The notes below the pieces were generated by a model, which did no database searches, was not told where the DNA came from, and saw only the letters and a list, made by a program, of their open reading frames with translations. DNA of 64,000 bases from Hahella sp018986435 (GTDB taxonomy: Bacteria; Pseudomonadota; Gammaproteobacteria; Pseudomonadales; Oleiphilaceae): NCBI RefSeq assembly GCF_050749805.1, contig NZ_CP192738.1, positions 2,852,001 to 2,916,000 on the forward strand, read 5' to 3'. The number at the start of each line of letters is the position of its first letter. Position 1 is the stretch's first letter. This document shows, one piece after another, positions 50,308 to 58,535 of the stretch. The translations under genes were made by a program, and so were the position numbers.

Positions 50308-51339
50308 TCAGGCGGCCTGGGACAGATGCGGCCAGGGGTAGCCTTGTTCCTTGAGTTCCGCGAGCGCTTCGCTCACTGCGACGCGCCAGTCTTTTTGTGG
50401 CGTATAGCCAATTTTTTTATGGGCGTAGTCGGTGGGGCACAGCCAGTCTTCCGCCACGTGCACCAGAGAACGGGTGAGGAACGGGGAAGAGCCTGGCAGA
50501 ATGGGCAGCAGCGTCTCCATCAACCAGCCAAAGGCGTAGCCTGCAAAATACGGCACGCTATAAATCGGCTTGGGCGAGTTGGTTTCTTTGCAGATAAATT
50601 CAAACACTTCCCGGGTGGTAGGGAAGTCCTTGCCGCAGATATTGAAAGACTCATAGTTGTCCAACCCCTGCGCTACGGAAGCCAGGGCGAAGGATTCGCC
50701 GAGATCCGTATCCGCCACCAGCGCCATACGGCTGCGTCCGCCGGATAACCAGGGCACCATGTAGGTACGCAGACGCGGCACCAGGGCTGGAACCATGCCG
50801 AGGTGGTTGCCCTTGCCGACAAAGTGGCCCAGACGCATATTGACCATCTGCGTGCCGCGCTGGCTGTTTTCGCGCATGTAATTATCCACGTCGATCAGTT
50901 TGTCGACATGCGGCCAGTAGCCGGTGTAGCGGGGTTCGGAAAAATCGTCCTGGGGTTTGCCGTCCTTGCGAATGCCTGCGATGGCGACAGTGCTGGCGAG
51001 CAGAAAGCGCTTCACGCCGGCGTTGATGCATTGGTCAACGATGTCCACTGCAGGTTCGAAAAAGTGGGTGCGCTCCAGGGCTGCGTGTCCCCAGAAGGCT
51101 CCCCAGGTGCCGGTGTGGCAGACCACATCGACGTCCTGCACCATGGCTTTGCGGTAGGACGCATCCAGCAGGTCGCCGCTGCGTATCTCGCCTTTGAATT
51201 GGGGAACCAGTTTTGACGGGGTGCGACAGGCCGCGATGGGCTCAACATCCGGGCGAGCCATCAGCGCCTTGATAACGTTGCTTCCCAAAAAGCCAGTCGC
51301 GCCGGTAACCAGCACCCGCGTTTTTGGTCCTGTGTCCAT
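50308..51339 (-). CDS. NAD-dependent epimerase/dehydratase (extended SDR)
   Basis: The start is ATG 51339 with AAGGAGA upstream; a longer frame reaches 51381. The 343-residue protein has the Rossmann motif VTGATGFLGSNV (GxxGxxG) at residues 11-22. YxxxK is degenerate around TGYWPHVDKLIDVDNYMR. It resembles 3-beta-HSD/epimerase-type proteins that act on lipids or sugars. It is the first gene of the SDR / peroxiredoxin-like / DUF2141 cluster. Substrate unknown. Confidence 0.82.
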   Translation of the reverse strand: MDTGPKTRVLVTGATGFLGSNVIKALMARPDVEPIAACRTPSKLVPQFKGEIRSGDLLDASYRKAMVQDVDVVCHTGTWGAFWGHAALERTHFFEPAVDIVDQCINAGVKRFLLASTVAIAGIRKDGKPQDDFSEPRYTGYWPHVDKLIDVDNYMRENSQRGTQMVNMRLGHFVGKGNHLGMVPALVPRLRTYMVPWLSGGRSRMALVADTDLGESFALASVAQGLDNYESFNICGKDFPTTREVFEFICKETNSPKPIYSVPYFAGYAFGWLMETLLPILPGSSPFLTRSLVHVAEDWLCPTDYAHKKIGYTPQKDWRVAVSEALAELKEQGYPWPHLSQAA

Positions 51340-51549
51340 GACAGTCTCCTTGTTTGCTATGACGCCCCGCCGAATCGCCACGCGCCTCTTGTCGTCGAGG
51401 AGAGTGACTATCCGGCGGGGCTGCGTTGTTGTCCTGACCGCTCATTTCCCGAACTACAGTTCGATCATACGCCTCTGTCGGGACTTGGACTATGTCGTTT
51501 TTTGAGCAGGAAATGAATTACCGGCTCATTTCTATTCGTTAATCCACTG

Positions 51550-52182
51550 CTACTTAATTTTTTCTAAAGCAAAGCGTTGCAGGCACATACGCTGGAACTC
51601 GATGGAGGTTCCCGGCAAGTCGACGGTCAGCGTCTGCACGTTTTGCTTGAGGTTAAGCGACATGCTGCGGCCGCCGCGGGCGATAAATCCGTCTGCGAAC
51701 ACCGGTCCGGCATGAATGGTCGCCCCCTGGGCGGGTACGTCGATGACGCAGTTGAACGCCACCGAGATACGGTTCTGCGCTTTCAGCTCGTAAGTGCCCT
51801 CGCAGTAGGGCGAAAAGCCGTCCTGAATCGGCATGGCGCCGACGCTGAGATTGCCCTTGTTCATCTCGGAAGCGAAGCCCTGTTCGAGAGTCATGGTGCC
51901 GTCCTTACTGAACGTCATGACGCCGGTTCCGCTCATGTCGACCACCTGGGCGTCCACCAGCAACTGACGGGTATCCGGATCAATGGATACGGTGCCCGGC
52001 GCCTGCGGCAAACTGCGCACGCAGGTCTGGTCGGTGGTGAAGCCGAACTCCGCTTCAAAGTAACGATGACGATGACGTTCACCGTAGGAGTCGGAGTCTG
52101 CGTAAACATTAGCTGCGCCCGCGCTCAACCCGGCCAACAGCATGAAACTCATGCCTGCCTGGCGTTTCACTTTATCGAACAT
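51550..52182 (-). CDS. Hypothetical exported protein, 210 aa
   Basis: GAGGAG precedes ATG 52182. A signal peptide (MFDKVKRQAGMSFMLLAGLSAGAANVYAD) is followed by a beta-rich mature part with three cysteines (TCVRS, YCEG, NCVI). It has no recognised domain. Probably periplasmic or secreted. Confidence 0.6.
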   Translation of the reverse strand: MFDKVKRQAGMSFMLLAGLSAGAANVYADSDSYGERHRHRYFEAEFGFTTDQTCVRSLPQAPGTVSIDPDTRQLLVDAQVVDMSGTGVMTFSKDGTMTLEQGFASEMNKGNLSVGAMPIQDGFSPYCEGTYELKAQNRISVAFNCVIDVPAQGATIHAGPVFADGFIARGGRSMSLNLKQNVQTLTVDLPGTSIEFQRMCLQRFALEKIK

Positions 52183-52660
52183 AAATACTCCTCGTATTTT
52201 AATTTCAGGTTAAGGAAACACTGGTTAACCGGGTGTTTATGCCGTCCATGCCCGGGCGACGAAGGCGTCGTTTCCGGTAGTGGCTCAACATTCTGTTTGA
52301 CGTCAGATTGGTTTAAAAAATTACCGGCTCGATATGTCGAAAGCAATGTGAAAACAGGGGTTTATTGTCCCGTATATGGGAAACAGAATCGCTCAAACAA
52401 AGCTTGGCGCGCGGGAGGCGCTAACGCTTGGGCTCGGCGCCGTGTAACGGCAAAATTAAATACCAGTAACGGTCGTTTTATGATCTAAATGCATACCAAA
52501 AGCATGCCAATAGCATAATGCGATTTTATTAGTCCTTTAGTTTTAGAGGCTTACAAATATGAGGTAAATAGCCGATATTGCGCAAAATATACGCGTAATA
52601 AAATCCCCGCTCTTCCTTGAAGAAAGGACTATACCAATTGATAATAAGGGGAGCTCTAAT
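52183..52660. other. Upstream region of the LPMO gene
   Basis: No gene in 478 bases. It is A+T-rich near the LPMO start (GGGGAGC at 52650-52656 is the likely ribosome binding site). A cluster of three short GCAT-type repeats lies at about 52488-52522; no known regulator motif was recognised. Confidence 0.4.
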
Positions 52661-54109
52661 ATGAACCGAGCACATACCAAGAAACTCGTTCTTGGGTGTC
52701 TGGTAACTTTGCCTTTCATCGCCCAAAACGTTCTCGCGCACGGCTACATCTCCAAGCCGGCGTCCCGTTCCTACCAATGTAAACTGGGGGAAAACCTTAA
52801 CTGCGGCGCTATTCAGTGGGAGCCGCAGAGTGTCGAAGGTCCCGACCGCTATCCGGAAGGCGGCCCTGCCGACGGCAAGATCGCCAGCGCAGGGGTGTCC
52901 CATTTTTCCGAGTTGGATGAGCAGTCCGTCAACCGCTGGAAGAAAACGCCGATCCAGGCCGGCTCCAATACCTTTATGTGGCGCTTCACCGCCAATCACG
53001 CCACCCGCGATTGGCGTTACTACATCACCAAAGAGGGCTGGAATCCCAATGCGCCGCTGACCCGCAACTCGTTCGAAGCGCAGCCGTTCTGTAGCTACGA
53101 CGGCAATAACCAGCGTCCGCCCACGGAATTGTCCCATGAATGTAACGTACCCAGCCGCAGCGGTTATCAGGTCATCCTGGGCGTATGGGATGTGGGGGAT
53201 ACCGTCAACAGTTTCTATCAAGTCATCGACGTTGATTTCGGCGGTGGCGGCGGTGATCCGTCAGAACCGCAAGAATGGCGCGACATTGGCGACATCAACC
53301 CGTCTATCGATCTGCAGACTGGCGATCAAGTGAAAACCCGCGTTTTCGATCGCAACGGCGAGAATCCCGGACTGCAAACCGTGCTGAATATCAACTCTGC
53401 GGATGACGGCAAGAAAGACAAATGGCCGTTCCTGCTGGCCACCGCCATCAACAAAGAGTCCGACGCGCTGCGCGCTGGTAAGATGAACGCCAAAGGCGAC
53501 ATCGTTCCGGCCTATGGACGCAATGACGTATTCGGCAAGGCGGACAGCGACGTTGACCGCGTTGAGATTGAAATCGTCAAAGGCGATGATGGCCCCGTTG
53601 ATCCGGCTGTCGAGCTGAGCGGATTGCAGGGCGAGTACATGATCGAAAATGGTATGGCTACCATCGACTTCACCGTGTCCACCAACGCGGCGATGAACGT
53701 AAGCAGCTATGTGTATGCGCCTGACGGTTCCGCCGCCGGCTTCGGTGAAGCCAAGGTGGATAACACGTCTCATAACTTCCGTATCGATATCGACAAAGCC
53801 GAAGCCGGCGCTTATTCCCTGGTGGTCAAAGGGGAAAGCGAAGACGGTAAAGTGGTGCAGAAAACCCAGGGCTTCCTGTTGAAGGAAGATGGCGGCGATA
53901 CGCCTCCGAGCGGTGATTACGATTACGTCTTCCCGGAAAGCCTGAGCGCGTACAAGGCGGGAACCACCGTTCTGGCCAAAGACGGCAAGATCTATCGTTG
54001 TAAACCATTCCCGTACAGCGGCTGGTGCACCGTATACAGCGACAACGCCAATCACTATGAGCCTGGCGTGGGCGCTTACTGGAGCGACGCCTGGGAGTTG
54101 GTGAAGTAA
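52661..54109 (+). CDS. Chitin-active lytic polysaccharide monooxygenase (AA10, GbpA-like)
   Basis: A 482-residue secreted enzyme. The signal peptide ends ...NVLA, exposing His27 as mature N-terminus, which with His113 (FTANHATRDW) forms the copper histidine brace. AA10 domain 27-205, with a NSFYQVIDVDF end. A Gly-rich linker (GGGGG) follows. A GbpA domain 2-like region is at about 215-315 (DLQTGDQVKTRVFDRNGE). A third beta domain (about 320-405) and a C-terminal CBM5/12-type chitin-binding module end it (YKAGTTVLAKDGKIYRCKPFP...YWSDAWELVK). It cleaves crystalline chitin by oxidation and may aid surface attachment. A strong terminator follows. Confidence 0.93.
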   Translation: MNRAHTKKLVLGCLVTLPFIAQNVLAHGYISKPASRSYQCKLGENLNCGAIQWEPQSVEGPDRYPEGGPADGKIASAGVSHFSELDEQSVNRWKKTPIQAGSNTFMWRFTANHATRDWRYYITKEGWNPNAPLTRNSFEAQPFCSYDGNNQRPPTELSHECNVPSRSGYQVILGVWDVGDTVNSFYQVIDVDFGGGGGDPSEPQEWRDIGDINPSIDLQTGDQVKTRVFDRNGENPGLQTVLNINSADDGKKDKWPFLLATAINKESDALRAGKMNAKGDIVPAYGRNDVFGKADSDVDRVEIEIVKGDDGPVDPAVELSGLQGEYMIENGMATIDFTVSTNAAMNVSSYVYAPDGSAAGFGEAKVDNTSHNFRIDIDKAEAGAYSLVVKGESEDGKVVQKTQGFLLKEDGGDTPPSGDYDYVFPESLSAYKAGTTVLAKDGKIYRCKPFPYSGWCTVYSDNANHYEPGVGAYWSDAWELVK

Positions 54110-54140
54110 TCGACTAAGGAAATTCCGATTCCTGATTTCA

Positions 54141-54174
54141 AGCCCCGGTTGCTGCGTGCGCCGGGGCTTTTTTT
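54141..54174 (+). terminator. Rho-independent terminator of the LPMO gene
   Basis: AGCCCCGG (54141-54148) pairs with CCGGGGCT (54161-54168) and is followed by seven T residues. Confidence 0.9.
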
Positions 54175-54238
54175 ATCAGCGAATTGACGGCTATTTTAGA
54201 AGGAAGGGGCTCGCCTGCGCCCCATGGAAAGCGGGAGC

Positions 54239-54580
54239 TTAAGGCTGACCCGTGTAGTTAGACGTGACGTAATTACCATTGTCGTCAAGGAAGATAAAAA
54301 ACGTCTGCTTGACCGCGTCGGCGGCGCTGGAGTTTTTATAACTCACCCGCCACAGATGCTCTTCTCCTTTGTCCATATACAGAGTCTCGACTCTTTCCGC
54401 ATGGGTCCAGCTTGCGTCCAGACGTTTGGCGCCGACCATCTTCTTCATGACGAAATCTCCGCGATCCTGAGCGGTTTCCTCAGGGATTGCCTGCAGCCTG
54501 TCGTGGTTGGGGTGAGCATGCGCCTGAAGGGCGGAGAAGGCCAGAGGGAGGCTTAGCAGAAGCGCTTTGGTTTTGGTCAT
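54239..54580 (-). CDS. Small exported protein, DUF6488-like
   Basis: The start is ATG 54580 (MTKTKALLLSLPLAFSALQAHAH); a longer frame reaches 54658. The 113-residue protein has a signal peptide ending QAHAH and a mature part that looks like the DUF6488 family (DASWTHAE...WRVSYKNS...FFIFLDDNGNYVTSNYTG). It may bind metal through its His-rich start (HAHPNHD). Divergent from the Fur-box gene at 54831, with the box about 200 bases away. Confidence 0.6.
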   Translation of the reverse strand: MTKTKALLLSLPLAFSALQAHAHPNHDRLQAIPEETAQDRGDFVMKKMVGAKRLDASWTHAERVETLYMDKGEEHLWRVSYKNSSAADAVKQTFFIFLDDNGNYVTSNYTGQP

Positions 54581-54740
54581 AGTGATTGCCGTGTCTATAT
54601 GAATCCGGTTGTGAGTTCCATTTACCGCAAAGCCTGCGCCAGGAGTCGGGGAGATCAATGCGAAGACAATATTCTAGTCGGGCGGGATAGTCTGCGCTTC
54701 GGCCAAATGGTCGGTTTTAGGGGGCGTGAAAATGGACGAT

Positions 54741-54795
54741 TTGACAGGAATCAGAACTGCGTCAATTATTGTTGCAAATGATAATAATTATCATT
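54741..54795 (+). promoter_or_regulatory. Fur box over the promoter of the 54831 gene
   Basis: AATGATAATAATTATCATT (54777-54795) is a perfect 19-base palindrome matching the Fur consensus. TTGACA at 54741-54746 with a 17-base gap to a weak -10 (AATTAT) would start transcription near 54777, inside the Fur box, so iron-bound Fur would block it. Confidence 0.8.
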
Positions 54796-54830
54796 TAGGA
54801 TTTTGCAAAAAGACGGAGGCTTTCACACCC

Positions 54831-55283
54831 ATGCGTTTTCTATGTCCCACACATGAAGAATGGTATTCGCTGCAACCTGAAGAGGAGCTGGTGAATAACT
54901 GGATGCACTGGATGCATTTGTCCGGCTGCTATTATCAAAACTCACAATGGAACCGGGCCTTACCCTATATCGGCAGCTCTTTCGATCTGGCCCGGCTGCT
55001 GCTGTCGCGACAAGGCGAAGAGCGCAAGACGGCGATTACGTTGCTGACCTTATCCGGTATTTATCTGTCCAATGTGTTTCACCACATGGGCGATGAAGTG
55101 GAGTCCAACAAAGTGCTGAACATCGCCTGCGAATATTTGGCGCGCTTCAGTGAGCCCGCCACCAACTCCAGCGTGATGCAGTGCATGAGCTGTCTCTCTG
55201 ACACCCGCGCCCATGACATGTTCGTGGCGCATCATCTGAACATGCCGCTGGCGCGCCGCAGCAGCTCCCAGGCGACCCATTAG
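54831..55283 (+). CDS. Small protein of unknown function under Fur box
   Basis: The start is ATG 54831, with GGAGG upstream; a longer frame from 54726 would run through the Fur box. The 150-residue protein is helical and looks TPR-like (NNWMHWMHLSGCYYQNSQWNRALPYIGSSFDLARLLLSRQG; TLLTLSGIYLSNVFHHMGDEVESNKVLNIACEYLARF). A CMSCLSD pair of cysteines lies near the C-terminus. No export signal. The Fur site suggests expression on iron limitation; the role in iron uptake or storage is not known. Confidence 0.65.
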   Translation: MRFLCPTHEEWYSLQPEEELVNNWMHWMHLSGCYYQNSQWNRALPYIGSSFDLARLLLSRQGEERKTAITLLTLSGIYLSNVFHHMGDEVESNKVLNIACEYLARFSEPATNSSVMQCMSCLSDTRAHDMFVAHHLNMPLARRSSSQATH

Positions 55284-55356
55284 TCGCCTGGCGCTCGCCC
55301 AGGGCGTAATGACGAGTAACGTTTAAGACGCTGTAACGCTGCAAGCGTTTGTAATA

Positions 55357-55785
55357 TTACAAATAGTCCGGCAGATGTCCCCGGATGTCCTTGACCGGGT
55401 GCACGGTGAGATTTTTATCGACCTCCGCCGCCACGCAATGACGCACGTTGGCGTTCATCTGACGTCTTAACACGCCCAGAAAGGTGGGTTCGGAGAGAAT
55501 GTACAACTTGTCGTACTGCTTTTTGTTGAGCCCTTCATTCAGGCGCTCGTTGACGCGCTTGGCGAATCTCTCCACTTCTTCATGCTTTTTACGATCCGCT
55601 TCGCCGTAGGAGTGATTGCCTGAGCCGTTCATCATCCCGCCGTTGCGGTCTGAGACGATTTCCTGTTCCATCAGTCGGTTGATCGGGTGGGTGAGGGTTT
55701 CCAGTTCCTGTAATGCGCCTTTCGGGGTGTCGCAGGAAAACAGTCTGGCGTGGGTGGTGTCCGCCGCTAGTACCCATGTAGTCAT
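55357..55785 (-). CDS. Host attachment / baeRF family protein
   Basis: The start is ATG 55785 with GAGGAG upstream; a longer frame reaches 55854. The 142-residue protein begins MTTWVLAADTTHARLFS and resembles the family annotated as required for attachment to host cells (baeRF-related, eRF1-like fold). The short NGSGNHSYGEADRKKHEEVERFAKRVNERL segment and the C-terminal ...SEPTFLGVLRRQ fit. The real function is unclear; soluble. Confidence 0.78.
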   Translation of the reverse strand: MTTWVLAADTTHARLFSCDTPKGALQELETLTHPINRLMEQEIVSDRNGGMMNGSGNHSYGEADRKKHEEVERFAKRVNERLNEGLNKKQYDKLYILSEPTFLGVLRRQMNANVRHCVAAEVDKNLTVHPVKDIRGHLPDYL

Positions 55786-56000
55786 AAAAACTCCTCTGGT
55801 TAACGGTTTTAGTAAGCAATCGCTGGTGCGGCATTCCGCCGCAAGTACCGCCACACACTGCTTGAGTGTAACCCATACTTTGGAGAATCGCCTGAAACGG
55901 CGATAAGCAGTACGAAAGACATCCTGGGTTCACCTGTCACAATATTTCGCTATCCTGTCACAATATTCCGCTATAATGTCGCGTCGGCGCTCAACGCCGA

Positions 56001-56648
56001 ATGATGGCGGATAACAACTCAGTGCGGTTCGCTCCGCTAAAAATCAAGTATCGGACAGCCGGTTCAACCGGAAAAATATTGGGAAACACCAAAGACGATT
56101 TCGATTTTTCGACCTCTTTCTTTTCTTCCACCTCCTCAACGACTTCATCCGAAGTCACCTTGCAACAAGCCGCCGAGATCGCGGCGAATCCTGCGACTCA
56201 GGAATACCTGTCAGGCCTGTTATGGGATCTGGACGGCGTGCGGCAACCATTGCGTTATCACCCTGAAGAAGATGCCCTCTATCACTCGCTGCAAGTGTTC
56301 GAACTGGCGTACGCTGAAACCCGGGACCCGGAGCTTTGGGCGGCGGCGCTCTTTCACGACCTGGGCAAAAGCGTGGACCAGAAAGATCACTGCGCAGTCG
56401 GCGCCGCCATGGTGCGGGGCGTGCTGCCCAGCCGGGTGGAGTGGCTGATCGCTCATCATCTGGACCTGCTGCTGGCCCCGCAACGCACGCGCCGACGCTT
56501 GGGCGAATCTACGCGTCTGCAGGACTTAATCTCTCTGCGGCGCTGGGACCTGGGCGGACGCTCGCTCACCGCAAAAGTGCGCAACCCGGAGCAGGCGCTG
56601 CAGTTGACGCTGGATGCTTTGATCGCCGCTGGCGCACAGCAACCCTGA
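56001..56648 (+). CDS. HD-domain protein
   Basis: A 215-residue protein from ATG 56001, with a Ser/Thr-rich N-terminal 60 residues (FSTSFFSSTSSTTSSE) and an HD phosphohydrolase-like core: DALYHSLQVFELA, then ALFHDLGKSVDQKDHCAVGA, then LIAHHLDLLLA. It likely binds metal and hydrolyses a phosphorylated or nucleotide substrate. An ATG a few codons later is possible as a start. Located alone between the baeRF-like and nucleotidyltransferase genes. Confidence 0.75.
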   Translation: MMADNNSVRFAPLKIKYRTAGSTGKILGNTKDDFDFSTSFFSSTSSTTSSEVTLQQAAEIAANPATQEYLSGLLWDLDGVRQPLRYHPEEDALYHSLQVFELAYAETRDPELWAAALFHDLGKSVDQKDHCAVGAAMVRGVLPSRVEWLIAHHLDLLLAPQRTRRRLGESTRLQDLISLRRWDLGGRSLTAKVRNPEQALQLTLDALIAAGAQQP

Positions 56649-56741
56649 TCCTGTGGCGTATCGCCGCGCAGGCGCTTTGATGCGCCGATTTATTTAGATA
56701 TCAATCTGACTTTCACGGCGCAGATCCGCGCCGGTCCATTT

Positions 56742-57410
56742 ATGAAAAGTAAACGTAATAACCGCATTCGCCGCCTATTGGTGATTGAGGCGGCGCGCCT
56801 GATGTATGAAGAAGGCGTGGACCAATACCTGGACGCCAAACGTAAGGCGGCGAAACGACTGGTGGGCGGCGACACGCTGCATTTGCCCTCCAATGGTGAA
56901 ATATCCGAGGAAATATATCGCATGGCGCGTTTTGAGGAACCGGATGCGGTGACACAGCGCTTATTTGATATGCGGGTCCTGGCGATGGATGTGATGGAGC
57001 AACTGACGCCGTTTAATCCGCGACTGATCGGCTCAGTCAGCAGCGGTCGCATTCGCGCCAGCAGTGATATTGATCTGCATGTTTTCGTCGATATGCCGGA
57101 GACGTTGTTTGTCTACCTTGATGACATGGGGTGGCCCTATGAAACCAAGAGCATCTGCATACGCAAAGAGGGCCGTTTTATGGAGTTCACCCATGTCTAT
57201 CTGGATATGGAGTTTCCCGTGGAGTTATCGGTGTATCCCACGCAGGACTTGCGGATAAGGGGGCGCAGCAGCACCGACGGCAAGCCTATTGATCGGCTTT
57301 CTGTGGGACGTTTGCGGACGCTGATCATGCATGAACATCCTGAGCAATGGGAGGCGTTGATATATGGCGGCGGGGGCGATGAGGCCTGCGTTGAGGCGCT
57401 TGCGGACTGA
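56742..57410 (+). CDS. Nucleotidyltransferase domain protein
   Basis: A 222-residue protein with a helical N-terminal half and the NTP-transferase core LIGSVSSGRIRASSDIDLHVFVD (about 96-118), the GS-x-SSG...DxD form, followed by VELSVYP. This suggests transfer of a nucleotide to a small molecule or to RNA. The substrate is unknown. It stands alone. Confidence 0.72.
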   Translation: MKSKRNNRIRRLLVIEAARLMYEEGVDQYLDAKRKAAKRLVGGDTLHLPSNGEISEEIYRMARFEEPDAVTQRLFDMRVLAMDVMEQLTPFNPRLIGSVSSGRIRASSDIDLHVFVDMPETLFVYLDDMGWPYETKSICIRKEGRFMEFTHVYLDMEFPVELSVYPTQDLRIRGRSSTDGKPIDRLSVGRLRTLIMHEHPEQWEALIYGGGGDEACVEALAD

Positions 57411-57758
57411 ACTTACGGCGAGATGACCAAAGGTTAATTCAGGGCGTGGCGAGGACTTCCGCCCTTGTGACTGATGGTTAAAGTAAGTATGGTCAATAAA
57501 TGATCGGCGCCAGGCGCCGGTTAAACATACAAAGGGTGTCGCGTGTTCGGGAGGAGCCGGTTTGGCTCTTCGTCTTTATCGACAATGAGGTTTTCAGGCG
57601 ATAAATAACCGACGCGACGCCTTATGGAAAAGGGAGGATTGCAATGGCGCGGTATCAGACGATAACCGTACAAAGCAACCAAACTGCAGGATGTCGGGCG
57701 TGTGAGCGTCTGCTGTGGAACGGCGCGTCAAACCCAATCTGATGTGACTGGGACCGCA
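57411..57758. other. Leader region of the TVP38-glycosyl operon
   Basis: These 348 bases hold a short open frame with a strong ribosome binding site (57644-57742) and otherwise no gene; no clear sigma-70 promoter stands out. Confidence 0.4.
57644..57742 (+). CDS. Possible 32-residue small ORF upstream of TVP38 gene
   Basis: AAGGGAGGA ends 5 bases before ATG 57644, one of the best ribosome binding sites in the window. It encodes about 32 residues with two cysteines (AGCRACER) and stops 16 bases before the TVP38 start. It could be a leader peptide or a real small protein; composition alone cannot tell. Confidence 0.35.
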   Translation: MARYQTITVQSNQTAGCRACERLLWNGASNPI

Positions 57759-58535
57759 ATGACGCGCGGATTGTCTTTAAAAACTTCGATGATTCTGGGA
57801 ATTGTCGGGGTTACCGTGATCGTCGCGTTGCTGTACGCCTTCGACGTACACCGCGATATCGTGAGCTTATTGGAGTGGATGAGCCGGCAGGGTCCGGCGG
57901 CGGGAGCGATCTTCGTCGCGCTGATGGCCGCTGCGGTAGTTTTGTTGGCTCCTGGCGTGTTTTTCACTACTGGAGCGGGTTTCGTCTTCGGAGTCGTCAC
58001 CGGCTCCATCTACGTGATCGTCGGCACGGCGTTGGGCTCCATCGCCGCATTTGTCATCGCTCGGCGCGGCTTTGGTGAAAAGGCGACGGCTTATGTGCGC
58101 TCCCATGCCAAAATCAGACTGGTCGACGCGGAAGTCAGCCACCAGGGCTGGAAACTGGTGATGTTGACCCGGCTTGTGCCTCTCTTTCCTTTCAAAGTGT
58201 CCAATTATCTGTTCGGTCTCAGCCGGTTCTCCCTCAAGGACTTCGCCATCGGCAACACCATCGGAATCATCCCGTACTCCGTGCATAACGTGTATGTCGG
58301 CTCGCTGGCGGCGGACGCGCTCAGTGTCTCCGTGGGCGCCGCGCAGCGCAGTCCCTGGCAATGGGCGATATATCTAGGCGGTTTCGCGGCGTTGGCGGTG
58401 TTTCTTGTCTATCTGAATCGCATGGCCAAACGGATTCTGGCGACTTATGAGCTGGAGCAGCGGGATGCGCCGCATATCCCGCGCGCAGCGCAGGAGTCGC
58501 CTGTGAATGAAGGAGAAGAACGATGCCGTGGATGA
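57759..58535 (+). CDS. TVP38/TMEM64 family membrane protein
   Basis: The start is ATG 57759 (MTRGLSLKTSMILGIVGVT); a GTG at 57702 is in frame. About 258 residues with five to six hydrophobic segments and the SNARE-associated/DedA-like core: FFTTGAGFVFGVVTGSIYVIVGTALGSIAAFVIARRGFG, then LTRLVPLFPFKVSNYLFGLSRF. Members affect lipid scrambling and envelope stability. Its stop overlaps the next gene by 13 bases, so it is the first gene of a three-gene operon. Confidence 0.82.
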   Translation: MTRGLSLKTSMILGIVGVTVIVALLYAFDVHRDIVSLLEWMSRQGPAAGAIFVALMAAAVVLLAPGVFFTTGAGFVFGVVTGSIYVIVGTALGSIAAFVIARRGFGEKATAYVRSHAKIRLVDAEVSHQGWKLVMLTRLVPLFPFKVSNYLFGLSRFSLKDFAIGNTIGIIPYSVHNVYVGSLAADALSVSVGAAQRSPWQWAIYLGGFAALAVFLVYLNRMAKRILATYELEQRDAPHIPRAAQESPVNEGEERCRG

